NCBI GenBank assembly: GCA_934167935.1
Contig: CAKPMH010000010.1
Coordinates: 1-39,151 of the forward strand
Origin: an uncultured Bacilli bacterium
GTDB lineage: Bacteria; Bacillota_I; Bacilli_A; RF39; UBA660
Length of the DNA stretch: 39,151 nucleotides
Direction of reading: 5' to 3'
The notes beneath the pieces were generated by a model. It was given only the letters and a program-made list of their open reading frames with translations, ran no database searches and had not been told where the DNA came from. Every line of letters begins with the position of its first letter. Position 1 is the first letter of the stretch. The position numbers were made by a program, and so were the translations under genes. Shown here piece after piece: positions 23,573-31,661 of the stretch.

Positions 23573-25213
23573 ATGAGAAAAAAAATATTTGTTACAATTT
23601 TAAGTTTATTATATACATTATTTATTATTATAGGAAATTCCTTTTTAATTTCTAATAGTTTTAAATATATAAAAAATAATATATTATTAAATATATTTAT
23701 GTTTATAATTATCTTTTTAATTATATATATAATAATAAATTATTTGTTTACAAAAATAGAAAATAAAAAATTCAAAAAATTTAAAATATTTAATAAATTA
23801 AAAGAAACAAAAATATATAATGTATTTAAAAAACATCCTTTTTTAACAAGTTTAATTATAATTATAATATGTTGGTTACCATATATAATAGCCTTTTATC
23901 CTGCTATTTTATCACCGGATCCAACCTTTCAAATAAAACAATATTTTAATATACCAAATAAATATTCAACATATGTAATACTAAAAGATAAAAATGTATT
24001 AATAACAAATCATCATCCTGTTATACATACACTACTTTTAGGAACATGTGTAAAAATAGGTACAATAATTAATAATGTAAATTTAGGTTTTTTTATTTAT
24101 AGTATTATTCAAATCCTTGTTTTAGCATCAACCCTAGCTTATACGATTAAATTTCTAAATGATATAAAAATAAGTAAAAAATATCAAGCTTTAGCACTTA
24201 TAATATATTCATTAGTACCAATATTTCCATTTTATTCTATGAGTGCTGTTAAAGACGTAATCTTTGGAAGCTTAATAATTTTATATATAATAAGAGTGTA
24301 TAAATTTATAAAATGTGATAATATTACGATAAAAGAAATATTTTCAACTTTATTATTATTAATACTTATTGTATTATTTAGAAATAATGGAATACATGTA
24401 ATATTATTATCATTCCCATTTTTAATATTTATAGTAAAAAATAAAAATAATAAATTAAAAATAATAACGGTATTTTTAAGTTTACTTGTATTTAATTATA
24501 CTTATAATAATGTGATATTAAATTATTTTAAAATAACACCAACAAGTGTTAGAGAAATGCTTTCAATACCATTTCAACAAACCGCAAGATATGTAAAAGA
24601 ACATGATAAAGATGTAACTATTAAAGAGAAAAAAGTTATAGATAAAATATTAAATTATGATACATTAGCAACTAGATATAAACCTGATATATCAGATCCT
24701 GTAAAAAATGAATTTAATAGATATTATAAAAAAGAAGATTTAAATAATTATTTTAGAGTATGGTTTAAAGAATTAATGAAACATCCTATAACTTATATAG
24801 AAGCAACAATAAATAATACTTATGGATACTTTTATCCACCTAAAACAAGATGGTTTATTTACTATAAATATTATGATAAAATAACAGAAGATCATTTTGA
24901 TTATCATTATAATAAATTAAAAAATACAAGAAAAGTATTATCTAGTTATGGAAGAGTTTTCCCATATATACCTCTAGTAGGTTTAATTGTTAATATAGCA
25001 TTTAATGTATGGATATTAATATTTATGTTTATGTATTTATTATATATAAAAAAATATAAGGAATTAGTATATTTATTTCCATCATTTATACTAATATTAG
25101 TATGTATTGCATCACCTGTTAACGCATACTTTAGATATGCACTTCCATATGTATTTGCTCTTATGTTAAATTTAGGAATATTTATAAAAGAAGGTGTTTT
25201 AAATGAAAGATAA
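23573..25213 (+). CDS. Polytopic membrane protein, DUF6020-type (possible GT-C-fold enzyme)
   Basis: 546 residues with about 11-13 helices. An extracytoplasmic loop after the second or third helix carries FYPAILSPDPTFQIKQYFNI and ITNHHPVIHTLLLG (about residues 112-165), a pattern typical of DUF6020 proteins, which resemble membrane glycosyltransferases using lipid-linked sugars. A soluble region lies at about 330-450. It overlaps the following GT2 gene by 11 bases, and GtrA follows, so it may be the enzyme that transfers a sugar outside the membrane. ATG 23573 is preferred because AAGGAAG is just upstream; an in-frame ATG lies at 23552. Acceptor unknown. Confidence 0.65.
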   Translation: MRKKIFVTILSLLYTLFIIIGNSFLISNSFKYIKNNILLNIFMFIIIFLIIYIIINYLFTKIENKKFKKFKIFNKLKETKIYNVFKKHPFLTSLIIIIICWLPYIIAFYPAILSPDPTFQIKQYFNIPNKYSTYVILKDKNVLITNHHPVIHTLLLGTCVKIGTIINNVNLGFFIYSIIQILVLASTLAYTIKFLNDIKISKKYQALALIIYSLVPIFPFYSMSAVKDVIFGSLIILYIIRVYKFIKCDNITIKEIFSTLLLLILIVLFRNNGIHVILLSFPFLIFIVKNKNNKLKIITVFLSLLVFNYTYNNVILNYFKITPTSVREMLSIPFQQTARYVKEHDKDVTIKEKKVIDKILNYDTLATRYKPDISDPVKNEFNRYYKKEDLNNYFRVWFKELMKHPITYIEATINNTYGYFYPPKTRWFIYYKYYDKITEDHFDYHYNKLKNTRKVLSSYGRVFPYIPLVGLIVNIAFNVWILIFMFMYLLYIKKYKELVYLFPSFILILVCIASPVNAYFRYALPYVFALMLNLGIFIKEGVLNER

Positions 25214-26132
25214 AATTGCAGTTTTAATTCCTTGCTATAATGAGGAAGTTACAATAGAAAAAGTAGTAAAAGATTATAAAAAAGCATTAAAAGATGCAAC
25301 AATATATGTATATGATAACAATTCAACTGATAAAACAGCAGATATAGCTAAAAAAGCAGGAGCTATAGTAAGACATGAATATAGACAAGGTAAAGGAAAT
25401 GTTATTAGAACAATGTTTAGAGAAATAAATGCTGATTGCTATTTAATGATTGATGGTGATGATACATATTCAGCAGAAAATGCCAAGGAAATGTGTGATT
25501 TAATTTTAGAAAAAAAAGCTGATATGGTAATAGGAGATAGATTATCAAGTACTTATTTTATAGAAAATAAAAGGCCATTTCACAACTTTGGTAATAAATT
25601 AGTTAGAAACTTAATTAATTTTCTATTTAAAAGTAAAGTAAAAGATATTATGACAGGATATAGAGCATTTAGTTACGATTTTGTAAAAACATTCCCAGTT
25701 TTATCAAAAGGATTTGAAATAGAAACAGAGATGACTATTCATTCATTAGATAAAAATTTCTTACTTAAAGAAATACCAATTAACTATAAAGATAGACCAG
25801 AAGGTAGTGTATCTAAATTAAATACATATAAAGATGGATTTAGAGTATTAAAAACAATAGCAAGACTATTTAAAGAATATAGACCTATGTTTTTCTTTAG
25901 TATTATTTCATTTATATTCTTTATTATATCCTTAATATTTGGAGTACCTGTATTTATTGATTATTTTAATACAGGGTTAGTTCCAAGATTTCCAACTCTT
26001 ATATTTTCTGGGTTCTTATTAACTATTTCTTTATTATTATTAGTATGTGGAATAATATTAGATGTTGTTGTAAAAAAACATAGAGAATTATTTGAACTTA
26101 ATTTAATAAGGATTAAAAATGAAAATAATTAA
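25203..26132 (+). CDS. Family 2 glycosyltransferase (polyprenyl-phosphate sugar synthase type)
   Basis: 309 residues. The GT-A domain at 1-220 begins IAVLIPCYNEEVTIEKVV, has YDNNSTDKTADIAKKAG, the metal-binding MIDGDDTYSAE (DxD-like, about 81-91) and the family-specific DIMTGYRAFSYDFVKTFP and GFEIETEMTIHSL. Two C-terminal membrane helices follow (about 228-250 and 262-288). It probably makes a polyprenyl-phosphate-linked sugar, like GtrB/DPM1 enzymes. It overlaps gtrA by 14 bases and the upstream membrane protein by 11, consistent with a three-gene pathway: synthesis, flipping (GtrA) and transfer. The sugar is not determined. Confidence 0.9.
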   Translation: MKDKIAVLIPCYNEEVTIEKVVKDYKKALKDATIYVYDNNSTDKTADIAKKAGAIVRHEYRQGKGNVIRTMFREINADCYLMIDGDDTYSAENAKEMCDLILEKKADMVIGDRLSSTYFIENKRPFHNFGNKLVRNLINFLFKSKVKDIMTGYRAFSYDFVKTFPVLSKGFEIETEMTIHSLDKNFLLKEIPINYKDRPEGSVSKLNTYKDGFRVLKTIARLFKEYRPMFFFSIISFIFFIISLIFGVPVFIDYFNTGLVPRFPTLIFSGFLLTISLLLLVCGIILDVVVKKHRELFELNLIRIKNENN

Positions 26133-26499
26133 ACAATTATTTAGATTTGGTATAGTAGGTGCAATTTGTTTTTTAATAGACTATTCAATACTTTATATAT
26201 GTACAGATATATTTAAAATTTATTATTTAATTTCTTCTATTATATCTTTTTCAATATCAACAATATTTAATTATATTTTAAGTATTAAATTTGTATTTAA
26301 TATAAAAGAAGATAGAAATAAAAATAAAGATTTTATAAATTTTATAGTATTTAGTGTTATAGGATTAATATTAAATCAAATAATTATGTGGATAGGAGTA
26401 GACGTAATAAATATATATTATATGATTACTAAAGTAATATCTACATGCATAGTTATGTGCTTTAATTATATAACAAGAAAAATATTCTTAGAAAAATAA
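26119..26499 (+). CDS. GtrA-family flippase-like membrane protein
   Basis: 126 residues, four helices, beginning KQLFRFGIVGAICFLIDYSI and including FNYILSIKFVFN and the closing FNYITRKIFLEK, all typical of the GtrA family (PF04138). Members are thought to flip polyprenyl-phosphate sugars across the membrane. It follows a GT2 enzyme with a 14-base overlap, the classic arrangement. The stop codon is the first part of the terminator's 3' arm. Confidence 0.9.
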   Translation: MKIIKQLFRFGIVGAICFLIDYSILYICTDIFKIYYLISSIISFSISTIFNYILSIKFVFNIKEDRNKNKDFINFIVFSVIGLILNQIIMWIGVDVINIYYMITKVISTCIVMCFNYITRKIFLEK

Positions 26500-26510
26500 G
26501 AATATTTTTT
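26480..26510 (+). terminator. Terminator after gtrA-family gene
   Basis: Eleven-base stem (26480-26490 with 26497-26507), loop GAAAAA, T tract. The gene's last codons and stop form the hairpin. Confidence 0.85.
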
Positions 26511-26529
26511 AATTTATAAACGAAAATAA

Positions 26530-26558
26530 TGTAAAAAAAATAATTATTATGATATAAT
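26530..26558 (+). promoter_or_regulatory. Promoter of the HD-domain gene
   Basis: Weak -35 TGTAAA (26530-26535), 17-base spacer, TATAAT (26553-26558) with TGA before it. GAGGTGAC follows. Confidence 0.5.
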
Positions 26559-26583
26559 GTATTAGTAGTTTGAGGTGACTTAA

Positions 26584-27081
26584 ATGGAAAATTTATACGA
26601 TAGTTATAATTCTATTGTAAAAGATATATTAAAAAATGAAGAATTTAATAAGTTAAAATATATAGAACATCATGGAATAACAAGATATGAACATTCATTT
26701 AAAGTTTCTTATATTTCATATTTAATTGCACGTAATTTGCATTTTAAAAAAGAAGAAGTAGCAAGAGCAGGATTATTACATGATTTCTTTATTAGCAGTG
26801 ATGATAGAACAATAAAAGAAAAAACTTTATCAACATTTACTCATCCTAAAAAAGCATTAGAAAATGCTAATAAAAATTTTAAATTATCGAAAAGAGAACA
26901 AAATATAATTAAATCTCATATGTTTCCTCTTTATATAACAATACCAAGATATAAAGAAAGTGTGTTAGTTAGTCTAGTTGATAAAATAGTAGCTTTATTT
27001 GAATTTTCAGCAAAATTTAAATCAAAATTTAAATATGCATCTAATTTGTATATATTAATTTTATTTGGAATATTAAAATAG
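26584..27081 (+). CDS. HD-domain phosphohydrolase
   Basis: 165 residues, single HD domain. Metal-binding residues are visible in order: His37 (ITRYEHSFKVSYIS), His66-Asp67 (AGLLHDFFIS), His112 (IIKSHMFPL) and Asp133 (SLVDKIVALFE). This is a complete HD set, so it should be an active metal-dependent phosphohydrolase, perhaps acting on nucleotides. No partner domain. The C-terminal 25 residues are hydrophobic. It is 17 bases upstream of a tRNA gene. Confidence 0.85.
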   Translation: MENLYDSYNSIVKDILKNEEFNKLKYIEHHGITRYEHSFKVSYISYLIARNLHFKKEEVARAGLLHDFFISSDDRTIKEKTLSTFTHPKKALENANKNFKLSKREQNIIKSHMFPLYITIPRYKESVLVSLVDKIVALFEFSAKFKSKFKYASNLYILILFGILK

Positions 27082-27098
27082 TTATATTCTAAATAGAT

Positions 27099-27175
27099 GT
27101 CCTCGTAGCATAATAGGATAATGCAATCGCCTCCTAAGCGGTAGACTGGGTGTTCGATTCACCCCGGGGACGCCA
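27099..27175 (+). tRNA. tRNA-Arg (anticodon CCT)
   Basis: Complete cloverleaf with encoded CCA. Acceptor GTCCTCG (27099-27105) pairs with CGGGGAC (27165-27171); D stem GCAT/ATGC; anticodon stem ATCGC (27126-27130)/GCGGT (27138-27142) with loop CTCCTAA, anticodon CCT at 27133-27135; T stem GGGTG/CACCC with loop TTCGATT. Reads AGG codons, which are rare in these genes. A terminator follows. Confidence 0.97.
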
Positions 27176-27184
27176 TATAAATAT

Positions 27185-27207
27185 AAAGACTTGTAATAGT
27201 CTTTTTT
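27185..27207 (+). terminator. Terminator after tRNA-Arg
   Basis: AAAGACT (27185-27191) with AGTCTTT (27198-27204), loop TGTAAT, T tract. Confidence 0.85.
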
Positions 27208-27230
27208 ATTAAATAAAAAGAGTATAACTA

Positions 27231-27259
27231 TATACAATTAGTTTAATATAATGTATAAT
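27231..27259 (+). promoter_or_regulatory. Promoter of the lipoprotein gene
   Basis: TATACA (27231-27236), 17-base spacer, TATAAT (27254-27259); a second TATAAT lies at 27247-27252. AGGAGGAG follows. Confidence 0.5.
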
Positions 27260-27277
27260 TAAATTAGGAGGAGAAAA

Positions 27278-27859
27278 ATGAAAAATAGGTTTTTAATAGG
27301 TTTAGTGTGTATATCAATATTACTAAGTGCTGCAGGCTGCAAAAATAAAGAAAATAATAGTGTAAAAGATGAAAATACAAATAAAAATGAAACAACACAA
27401 ACAGTAAAATCAAAGTGTTCATATTATAAATGTTTATCTATGATGACTTTAGATAATACAATGGATGAATTAGATGAAATAGTTGGTTTTAAAGCTGAAA
27501 GTGTAGATGTAACTACAGAAAATATGACACGTTATGAATATGATTTTGGAAATGATAAAAAAATTACTGTTACACTTTATAAAGATAAATTATCAACTAT
27601 AAAAATTGAATATGATAAAAAAGATTTAAAAAATAAAAAAGTTACTCTTGAAAATTTATCAGATATAAAAGCAAGAATTAACGATGGAATCAGTTATGAT
27701 GAATTTAAAGAAGCAGTTGGTGGTGTTGATGGAACACTAATTGAGGTTAGTTCTTGGAATAAATATGTTTGGGTAGCTGAAGATGGTAGTAGTAATGTAA
27801 CTGCATCTTTTGGAAAAGATGGAAACTTAAAGTTCTTTAGTGGTTTAGGATTTAAGTAA
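27278..27859 (+). CDS. Lipoprotein with two tandem small domains
   Basis: 193 residues. Signal peptide with lipobox LSAAGC (cleavage before Cys21) predicts a diacylated lipoprotein, matured by the LspA in this window. After an Asn/Lys/Glu-rich linker come two similar units: one starting SMMTLDNTMDELDEIVGF (about 55-100) and one starting INDGISYDEFKEAVGG (about 131-193). Each begins with a short helix motif 'T..M...E...VGG' as in SmpA/BLIP-like folds (DUF3862 type) and ends in beta strands. Cys47 and Cys52 may pair. AGGAGG precedes the ATG. Monocistronic. Ligand or partner unknown. Confidence 0.8.
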   Translation: MKNRFLIGLVCISILLSAAGCKNKENNSVKDENTNKNETTQTVKSKCSYYKCLSMMTLDNTMDELDEIVGFKAESVDVTTENMTRYEYDFGNDKKITVTLYKDKLSTIKIEYDKKDLKNKKVTLENLSDIKARINDGISYDEFKEAVGGVDGTLIEVSSWNKYVWVAEDGSSNVTASFGKDGNLKFFSGLGFK

Positions 27860-27880
27860 AAAAATATATATACACTAAAT

Positions 27881-27917
27881 ACTGTTTAGTCCGTACTTAA
27901 GACTAGACAGTTTTTTT
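27881..27917 (+). terminator. Strong terminator after the lipoprotein gene
   Basis: Eleven-base stem (27881-27891 with 27901-27911, one G-T pair), nine-base loop, T tract to 27917. One of the longest stems in the window. Confidence 0.9.
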
Positions 27918-27954
27918 AATTTTTTATAAAATAATATATGAAAGGAATAATAAA

Positions 27955-28356
27955 ATGAATGACTATTTAAAAACACATGCATGTGCTGTATTACCACTTG
28001 TATTTGCAAGTTATAAAGTAAATGGTAATTTAAAATTGTTAAAAAAAGATAAAGAATATTCCTTATTAATAATGGATGCAATTATTGAAGAGTATGATGT
28101 ATTAAAAAAATTAGGATACGAAATACTTCCTAAAGGTGAATATGAAAACTGTGTTAATAAAAAGAAACTATATGCTTTTATATATAGATTTATGTTTTCT
28201 AATTTTATAGGAAAAATGTGTATATCAGATCATGCTATGAGTGCAAAAGAAGAATTTATACTTTTAGAAAATGAATTTGAAAAATTAAAGAAAAAAGCAA
28301 ATGTTGAAACTAAAGTATATGATAAATTAAAATTAGAATTATTAAAAAATAATTAA
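27955..28356 (+). CDS. Lone C-terminal domain of a ketopantoate-reductase-like protein
   Basis: 133 residues. The pattern WLKTH-like start (YLKTHACAVLPLVFASYKVN), then LLIMDAIIEEYDVLKKLGYEILP and a helical remainder, resembles the helical C-terminal domain (ApbA_C) of 2-dehydropantoate 2-reductase-like proteins. The N-terminal NADP-binding domain (GxGxxG) is absent: a strong terminator ends only 38 bases upstream and AAAGGAA precedes the ATG, so this is a free-standing frame, not a window artefact. It could be a relic or a domesticated domain. It precedes a radical SAM gene by 20 bases. The family call is from memory of the pattern and is moderate. Confidence 0.55.
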   Translation: MNDYLKTHACAVLPLVFASYKVNGNLKLLKKDKEYSLLIMDAIIEEYDVLKKLGYEILPKGEYENCVNKKKLYAFIYRFMFSNFIGKMCISDHAMSAKEEFILLENEFEKLKKKANVETKVYDKLKLELLKNN

Positions 28357-28376
28357 ATTTGAGGTGATGGTTAATA

Positions 28377-29225
28377 ATGATTAATATATGCTATGAAAGT
28401 ACTAGTAAATGCCTTTTATCTTGTCCTTATTGTATATCAAGTGATAATGGAAATTTAATAAAAGATAATTATGAAAAAATAATTAAATTTATTGGAAAAG
28501 TACATCCAAATAGAATTGTAATAGGAGGAGGAGAACCCTTTTTAGATCCTCTTTTAAAAGAAAAAATAAAAATGATAAAAGAAGAATATAAAAACTATTC
28601 TATAGAACCTTATATATCAATATCTACAAGTGGAGCATGTAATATTGATTATGATACATGGCTTTTTTTAACTGAAAACATTCAATGCTTTGATATAAGT
28701 ATACCATCATTAAATAATGATACTTATAAATTTATGAGAGGTAAAGATTTATTAAAACAAGCTATAATAAATACCAAACTTGCTGTAAGTTATGGTTTAA
28801 ATGTAAGAATAAGTACTGTTGTGACAAAATATAATAAAAATGAATTAAAAGATATTTTAACTTTTGCTAAAAAAGAAAATGTAAACTCAGTTAGAGTAGG
28901 AAGATATTTCCCATTTAGAAATGCTTATTATATAAAAGATGACTTTGAATTAGAAGAAAAAGAAACATTAAAAATAATTAATGATATAAAAAATGGAATA
29001 TACGATAATATTTATGATAAAAAAATAATACCACCTATTGAAAACTTAAATATGATGGATGCATATTTAAATATTGATTTTAATGGTAACATATTTATAG
29101 CAACCACTAAAGGTAAAAAAATTATTGGAAATATAAATGATGTGGATATCAATAGTTTAAATAATGAATTAAATCAAAAACAAGAAAAAATATTTAAAAA
29201 AGCTAAAGAAATAATAATAAAATAA
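28377..29225 (+). CDS. Radical SAM enzyme of unknown specificity
   Basis: 282 residues. The [4Fe-4S] motif Cys12-x3-Cys16-x2-Cys19 (CLLSCPYC) and the SAM-binding IGGGEPFLDP (about 48-57) mark the radical SAM superfamily. The barrel continues with SISTSGACNIDYDTW and FDISIPSLNNDTYKFMRG, like MoaA-type enzymes. There is no obvious C-terminal SPASM/twitch cysteine cluster; the end is short and Lys-rich. It is probably co-transcribed with the ketopantoate-reductase-like domain upstream. GAGGTGAT precedes the ATG. Reaction unknown. Confidence 0.85.
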   Translation: MINICYESTSKCLLSCPYCISSDNGNLIKDNYEKIIKFIGKVHPNRIVIGGGEPFLDPLLKEKIKMIKEEYKNYSIEPYISISTSGACNIDYDTWLFLTENIQCFDISIPSLNNDTYKFMRGKDLLKQAIINTKLAVSYGLNVRISTVVTKYNKNELKDILTFAKKENVNSVRVGRYFPFRNAYYIKDDFELEEKETLKIINDIKNGIYDNIYDKKIIPPIENLNMMDAYLNIDFNGNIFIATTKGKKIIGNINDVDINSLNNELNQKQEKIFKKAKEIIIK

Positions 29226-29233
29226 AAGCAATA

Positions 29234-29254
29234 TGTTATAATATATTTGGTGAT
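29234..29254 (+). promoter_or_regulatory. Extended -10 promoter and ribosome site of the DUF1003 gene
   Basis: TGT-TATAAT (-10 at 29237-29242), six bases, GGTGAT (29249-29254), three bases, ATG. Weak -35. Predicted leader about nine bases. Confidence 0.55.
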
Positions 29255-29257
29255 AGT

Positions 29258-29788
29258 ATGGAGAAAAACAAAAATAAAAGTGAAATAGTAAAAATGCTTT
29301 TAAATCAACAACTTGATGATTTAGATGAAGAAGAATTATTAGATTTATTAGTAGATGAACCAATTGCTATAGATGTTGTAAAAAAAGAGCAAGAAAATAT
29401 AAAATTAGGTGATAAAATAGCTGATAAATTAACTAAAGTAGCAGGTAGTTGGGGATTTATAATTATTTTTTGCCTGTTTTTAATAATATGGATTGTCCTA
29501 AATTTATATTTTATTGATGATTTAGATCCATATCCATTTATATTACTTAACTTACTCTTATCATGTCTTGCAGCCTTACAAGCACCAGTTATAATGATGA
29601 GTCAAAATAGAGCATCTAAATTAGATAGTTTGAGAAACGAAAATGATTATAAAACAGATTTAAAAAGTGAATTAATACTTGAAGAATTACATGATAAAAT
29701 AGATAAAATATTAAAAAATCAAGAAAAAATAAATAAAGAAATAGAAAATTTAAAAAATATATCATCAATTAATATAGATAAAAAATAA
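29258..29788 (+). CDS. DUF1003 membrane protein
   Basis: 176 residues. Acidic N-terminal region, then LGDKIADKLTKVAGSWGFII (about 48-67) leading into two membrane helices (about 62-85 and 92-112) with DPYPFILLNLLLSCLAALQAPVIMMSQNR between and after them, the recognised DUF1003 signature. A coiled-coil tail (about 135-170) follows. Function is unknown in the family. Own promoter; no other gene in the transcript. Confidence 0.9.
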   Translation: MEKNKNKSEIVKMLLNQQLDDLDEEELLDLLVDEPIAIDVVKKEQENIKLGDKIADKLTKVAGSWGFIIIFCLFLIIWIVLNLYFIDDLDPYPFILLNLLLSCLAALQAPVIMMSQNRASKLDSLRNENDYKTDLKSELILEELHDKIDKILKNQEKINKEIENLKNISSINIDKK

Positions 29789-29823
29789 TAAAAAGATCCA
29801 AGTAAATGTGATTATAAAATTTA

Positions 29824-29852
29824 TTGACAATATAAAAAAATGTATATAATAT
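29824..29852 (+). promoter_or_regulatory. Promoter of the 29875 gene
   Basis: TTGACA (29824-29829) with TATAAT at 29845-29850 (15-base spacer) or TAATAT at 29847-29852 (17 bases). Confidence 0.6.
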
Positions 29853-29874
29853 ACCTTATAAAAAGAGGTGTATT

Positions 29875-30738
29875 ATGGATATAAAAGATTTGAATTTTAG
29901 AAAAAGAACATATACCAAATTAAAAGAAAATAATATTAATAATATAGAACAACTATTAAAATATGATAAATATCAATTGTTATCTTTACCTGGAATAGGT
30001 GATAATATATGTAATGAGATTCAAGAAGTACTAAGAAGTTATGATTTTTTAGCAAGTAATAGTCATATGAAACAAGAAAATCTATATATTTTAAATCAAT
30101 CAATTTACTATATAAAAAGAAATAATATTATTGAAATAAAAGATAATGTATTTAAAACTTTAATTTCTTCAAGTATTAACACATTAAATGAATTATTTAC
30201 AGGTAATGATTATCATAAATTATGTACTTTAAGTCGTAATGTAGAAGAATATAATTTAATAGATGAAATGAAAGAATTATTTAATAAATTTGGATTTGAA
30301 TTTAATTATTATACAAGATCATTAGATATAAAAGAAAAAAAACTAAAAATAGAAGATGCAACTATCTTAAATTTAAATATTCCATGTTGGTTAAAAAGAG
30401 ACTTATGTAATGTAAATATTTTTAAACTAACAGATTTAAAAAAATATAGTGAAGAAGAATTAAAAGAAAAATTAAAAAAAATACATCATGGATACCAATA
30501 TTTTATAGAAGAAATTAAATATTTGAACTTAGAATTAAGAGAAGAAAATTTAGGTGAAAACATAGAAGAATTAACAAAAAATAAAGAATATTTATTAAAA
30601 CAAAATAAAATATTATTACAAGAAATAAAAAAAATATTAGAAAGTCAAAAATTAATAGATGAATTAAATCAAATGGTAGAAAATAATAATAGCCTAATAA
30701 GTGAATATGATTCTAAAATAAAAAAAATAAAAGGATAA
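29875..30738 (+). CDS. Unknown protein with two RpoA-CTD-like helix-hairpin-helix domains
   Basis: 287 residues, soluble. The N-terminal region LNFRKRTYTKLKENNINNIE followed by LLKYDKYQLLSLPGIGDNIC (about 5-50) closely follows the RNA polymerase alpha C-terminal domain pattern (L..R.yn.L...gI.ti..L.......L....G.....EI). A second copy-like segment lies at about 160-205 (LNIPCWLKRDLCNVNIFKLT, then DLKKYSEEELKEKLKK). The C-terminal 60 residues are a coiled coil. It might bind DNA or RNA polymerase, but nothing in the context fixes a role. Good promoter; GAGGTG precedes the ATG. Confidence 0.65.
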   Translation: MDIKDLNFRKRTYTKLKENNINNIEQLLKYDKYQLLSLPGIGDNICNEIQEVLRSYDFLASNSHMKQENLYILNQSIYYIKRNNIIEIKDNVFKTLISSSINTLNELFTGNDYHKLCTLSRNVEEYNLIDEMKELFNKFGFEFNYYTRSLDIKEKKLKIEDATILNLNIPCWLKRDLCNVNIFKLTDLKKYSEEELKEKLKKIHHGYQYFIEEIKYLNLELREENLGENIEELTKNKEYLLKQNKILLQEIKKILESQKLIDELNQMVENNNSLISEYDSKIKKIKG

Positions 30739-30747
30739 AATTATCCT
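30721..30747 (-). terminator. Terminator of the ZIP transporter gene
   Basis: AGGATA and TATCCT (30742-30747 and 30732-30737) form a stem with an AAAT loop; on the minus strand it is followed by a T tract (complement of 30721-30731). Both convergent stop codons lie in it. Confidence 0.6.
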
Positions 30748-31541
30748 AATGCTACATCTAAAATCATCATAATAGAAAAACCAATTAAAGTAAATAAGGC
30801 CATAAGGTCTTTTCTTTTATTTGCTTGACTCTCAGGAATTAATTCTTCTATAACAACATATATCATAGCTCCAGCTGCAAAAGCAAGTAAAAAAGGTAGT
30901 AAAGCTCTAACTTTTAAAACAAGTAAAGCGCCAATAACTCCAGAAATAGGTTCAACAATACCACTTAATTGACCTAAGAAAAAAGCCTTTTTTCTAGAAT
31001 ATCCTTCACGTCTTAGAGGAACACTAACAGCAGTTCCTTCAGGAAAGTTTTGAAGTCCTATACCTAAAGCTAAAAGTGATGTAGAAGCAAGTGTTACACC
31101 GTCAAGTCCATATTTTAAAGAACCAAAAGCAACACCAACTGCTAAACCTTCTGGAATATTATGAATAGTTATAGAAAAAATAAGCATAAAACATCTTTTA
31201 AAACTTTTATCTTCTCTTTTTTTTGTTTTAGAATCTATTATATAAAACACCTTATCGGCAATAAAAAGTAATAGCCCTCCGCAAAAAAAGCCAACAAAAG
31301 CAATAAGCCAAGGTATCATATTTAAAGATTCAGCCATAGAAATAGATGGTGATAAAAGTGACCAAAAAGATGCTGCAATCATAACACCAGCGGCAAATCC
31401 AAGCATCGCATCCATAATGTTTTTATTTATCTTTTTAAAGAAAAAAACGACACTAGCCCCAATTGCTGTTATACTAAAAGTAAATAAAGTAGCAATTAAA
31501 GCCTGTATAGTATGATCTAGATTATAAAAAAAATTAATCAT
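30741..31541 (-). CDS. ZIP-family metal transporter (GufA type)
   Basis: Imports Zn2+ or related divalent metals. 266 residues and eight helices. Helix 4 carries HNIPEGLAVGVAFG (about 127-140), the metal site, and helix 5 LQNFPEGTAVSVPLR, where Gln-Asn replaces His-Asn as in the GufA subfamily. GQLSGIVEPISGVIGALLVL and LPFLLAFAAGAMIYVVIEELIPE follow the family order. The cytoplasmic loop between helices 3 and 4 is short and lacks the His-rich stretch. AGGGGG precedes the ATG. Divergent from the MazF-like gene. Confidence 0.9.
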   Translation of the reverse strand: MINFFYNLDHTIQALIATLFTFSITAIGASVVFFFKKINKNIMDAMLGFAAGVMIAASFWSLLSPSISMAESLNMIPWLIAFVGFFCGGLLLFIADKVFYIIDSKTKKREDKSFKRCFMLIFSITIHNIPEGLAVGVAFGSLKYGLDGVTLASTSLLALGIGLQNFPEGTAVSVPLRREGYSRKKAFFLGQLSGIVEPISGVIGALLVLKVRALLPFLLAFAAGAMIYVVIEELIPESQANKRKDLMALFTLIGFSIMMILDVALG

Positions 31542-31597
31542 AAAAATCAGCCCCCTATTTTAAATTATGATAAAATAAATATATAGTATGGGCTAAA

Positions 31598-31627
31598 TTG
31601 ACAATTATATATAAATATGTGTATAAT
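31598..31627 (+). promoter_or_regulatory. Promoter of the MazF-like gene
   Basis: TTGACA (31598-31603), 18-base spacer, TATAAT (31622-31627). Near consensus. Confidence 0.7.
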
Positions 31628-31661
31628 ACTAAAAAAAATTAATTTTGCAAGGAGTGATTAT

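Noticed and set aside
28377..29225. Radical SAM protein as a prokaryotic viperin (antiviral)
   Set aside because: The cluster motif is CLLSCPYC, not the viperin CNYxCGFC type, and no nucleotide kinase or defence gene is nearby.
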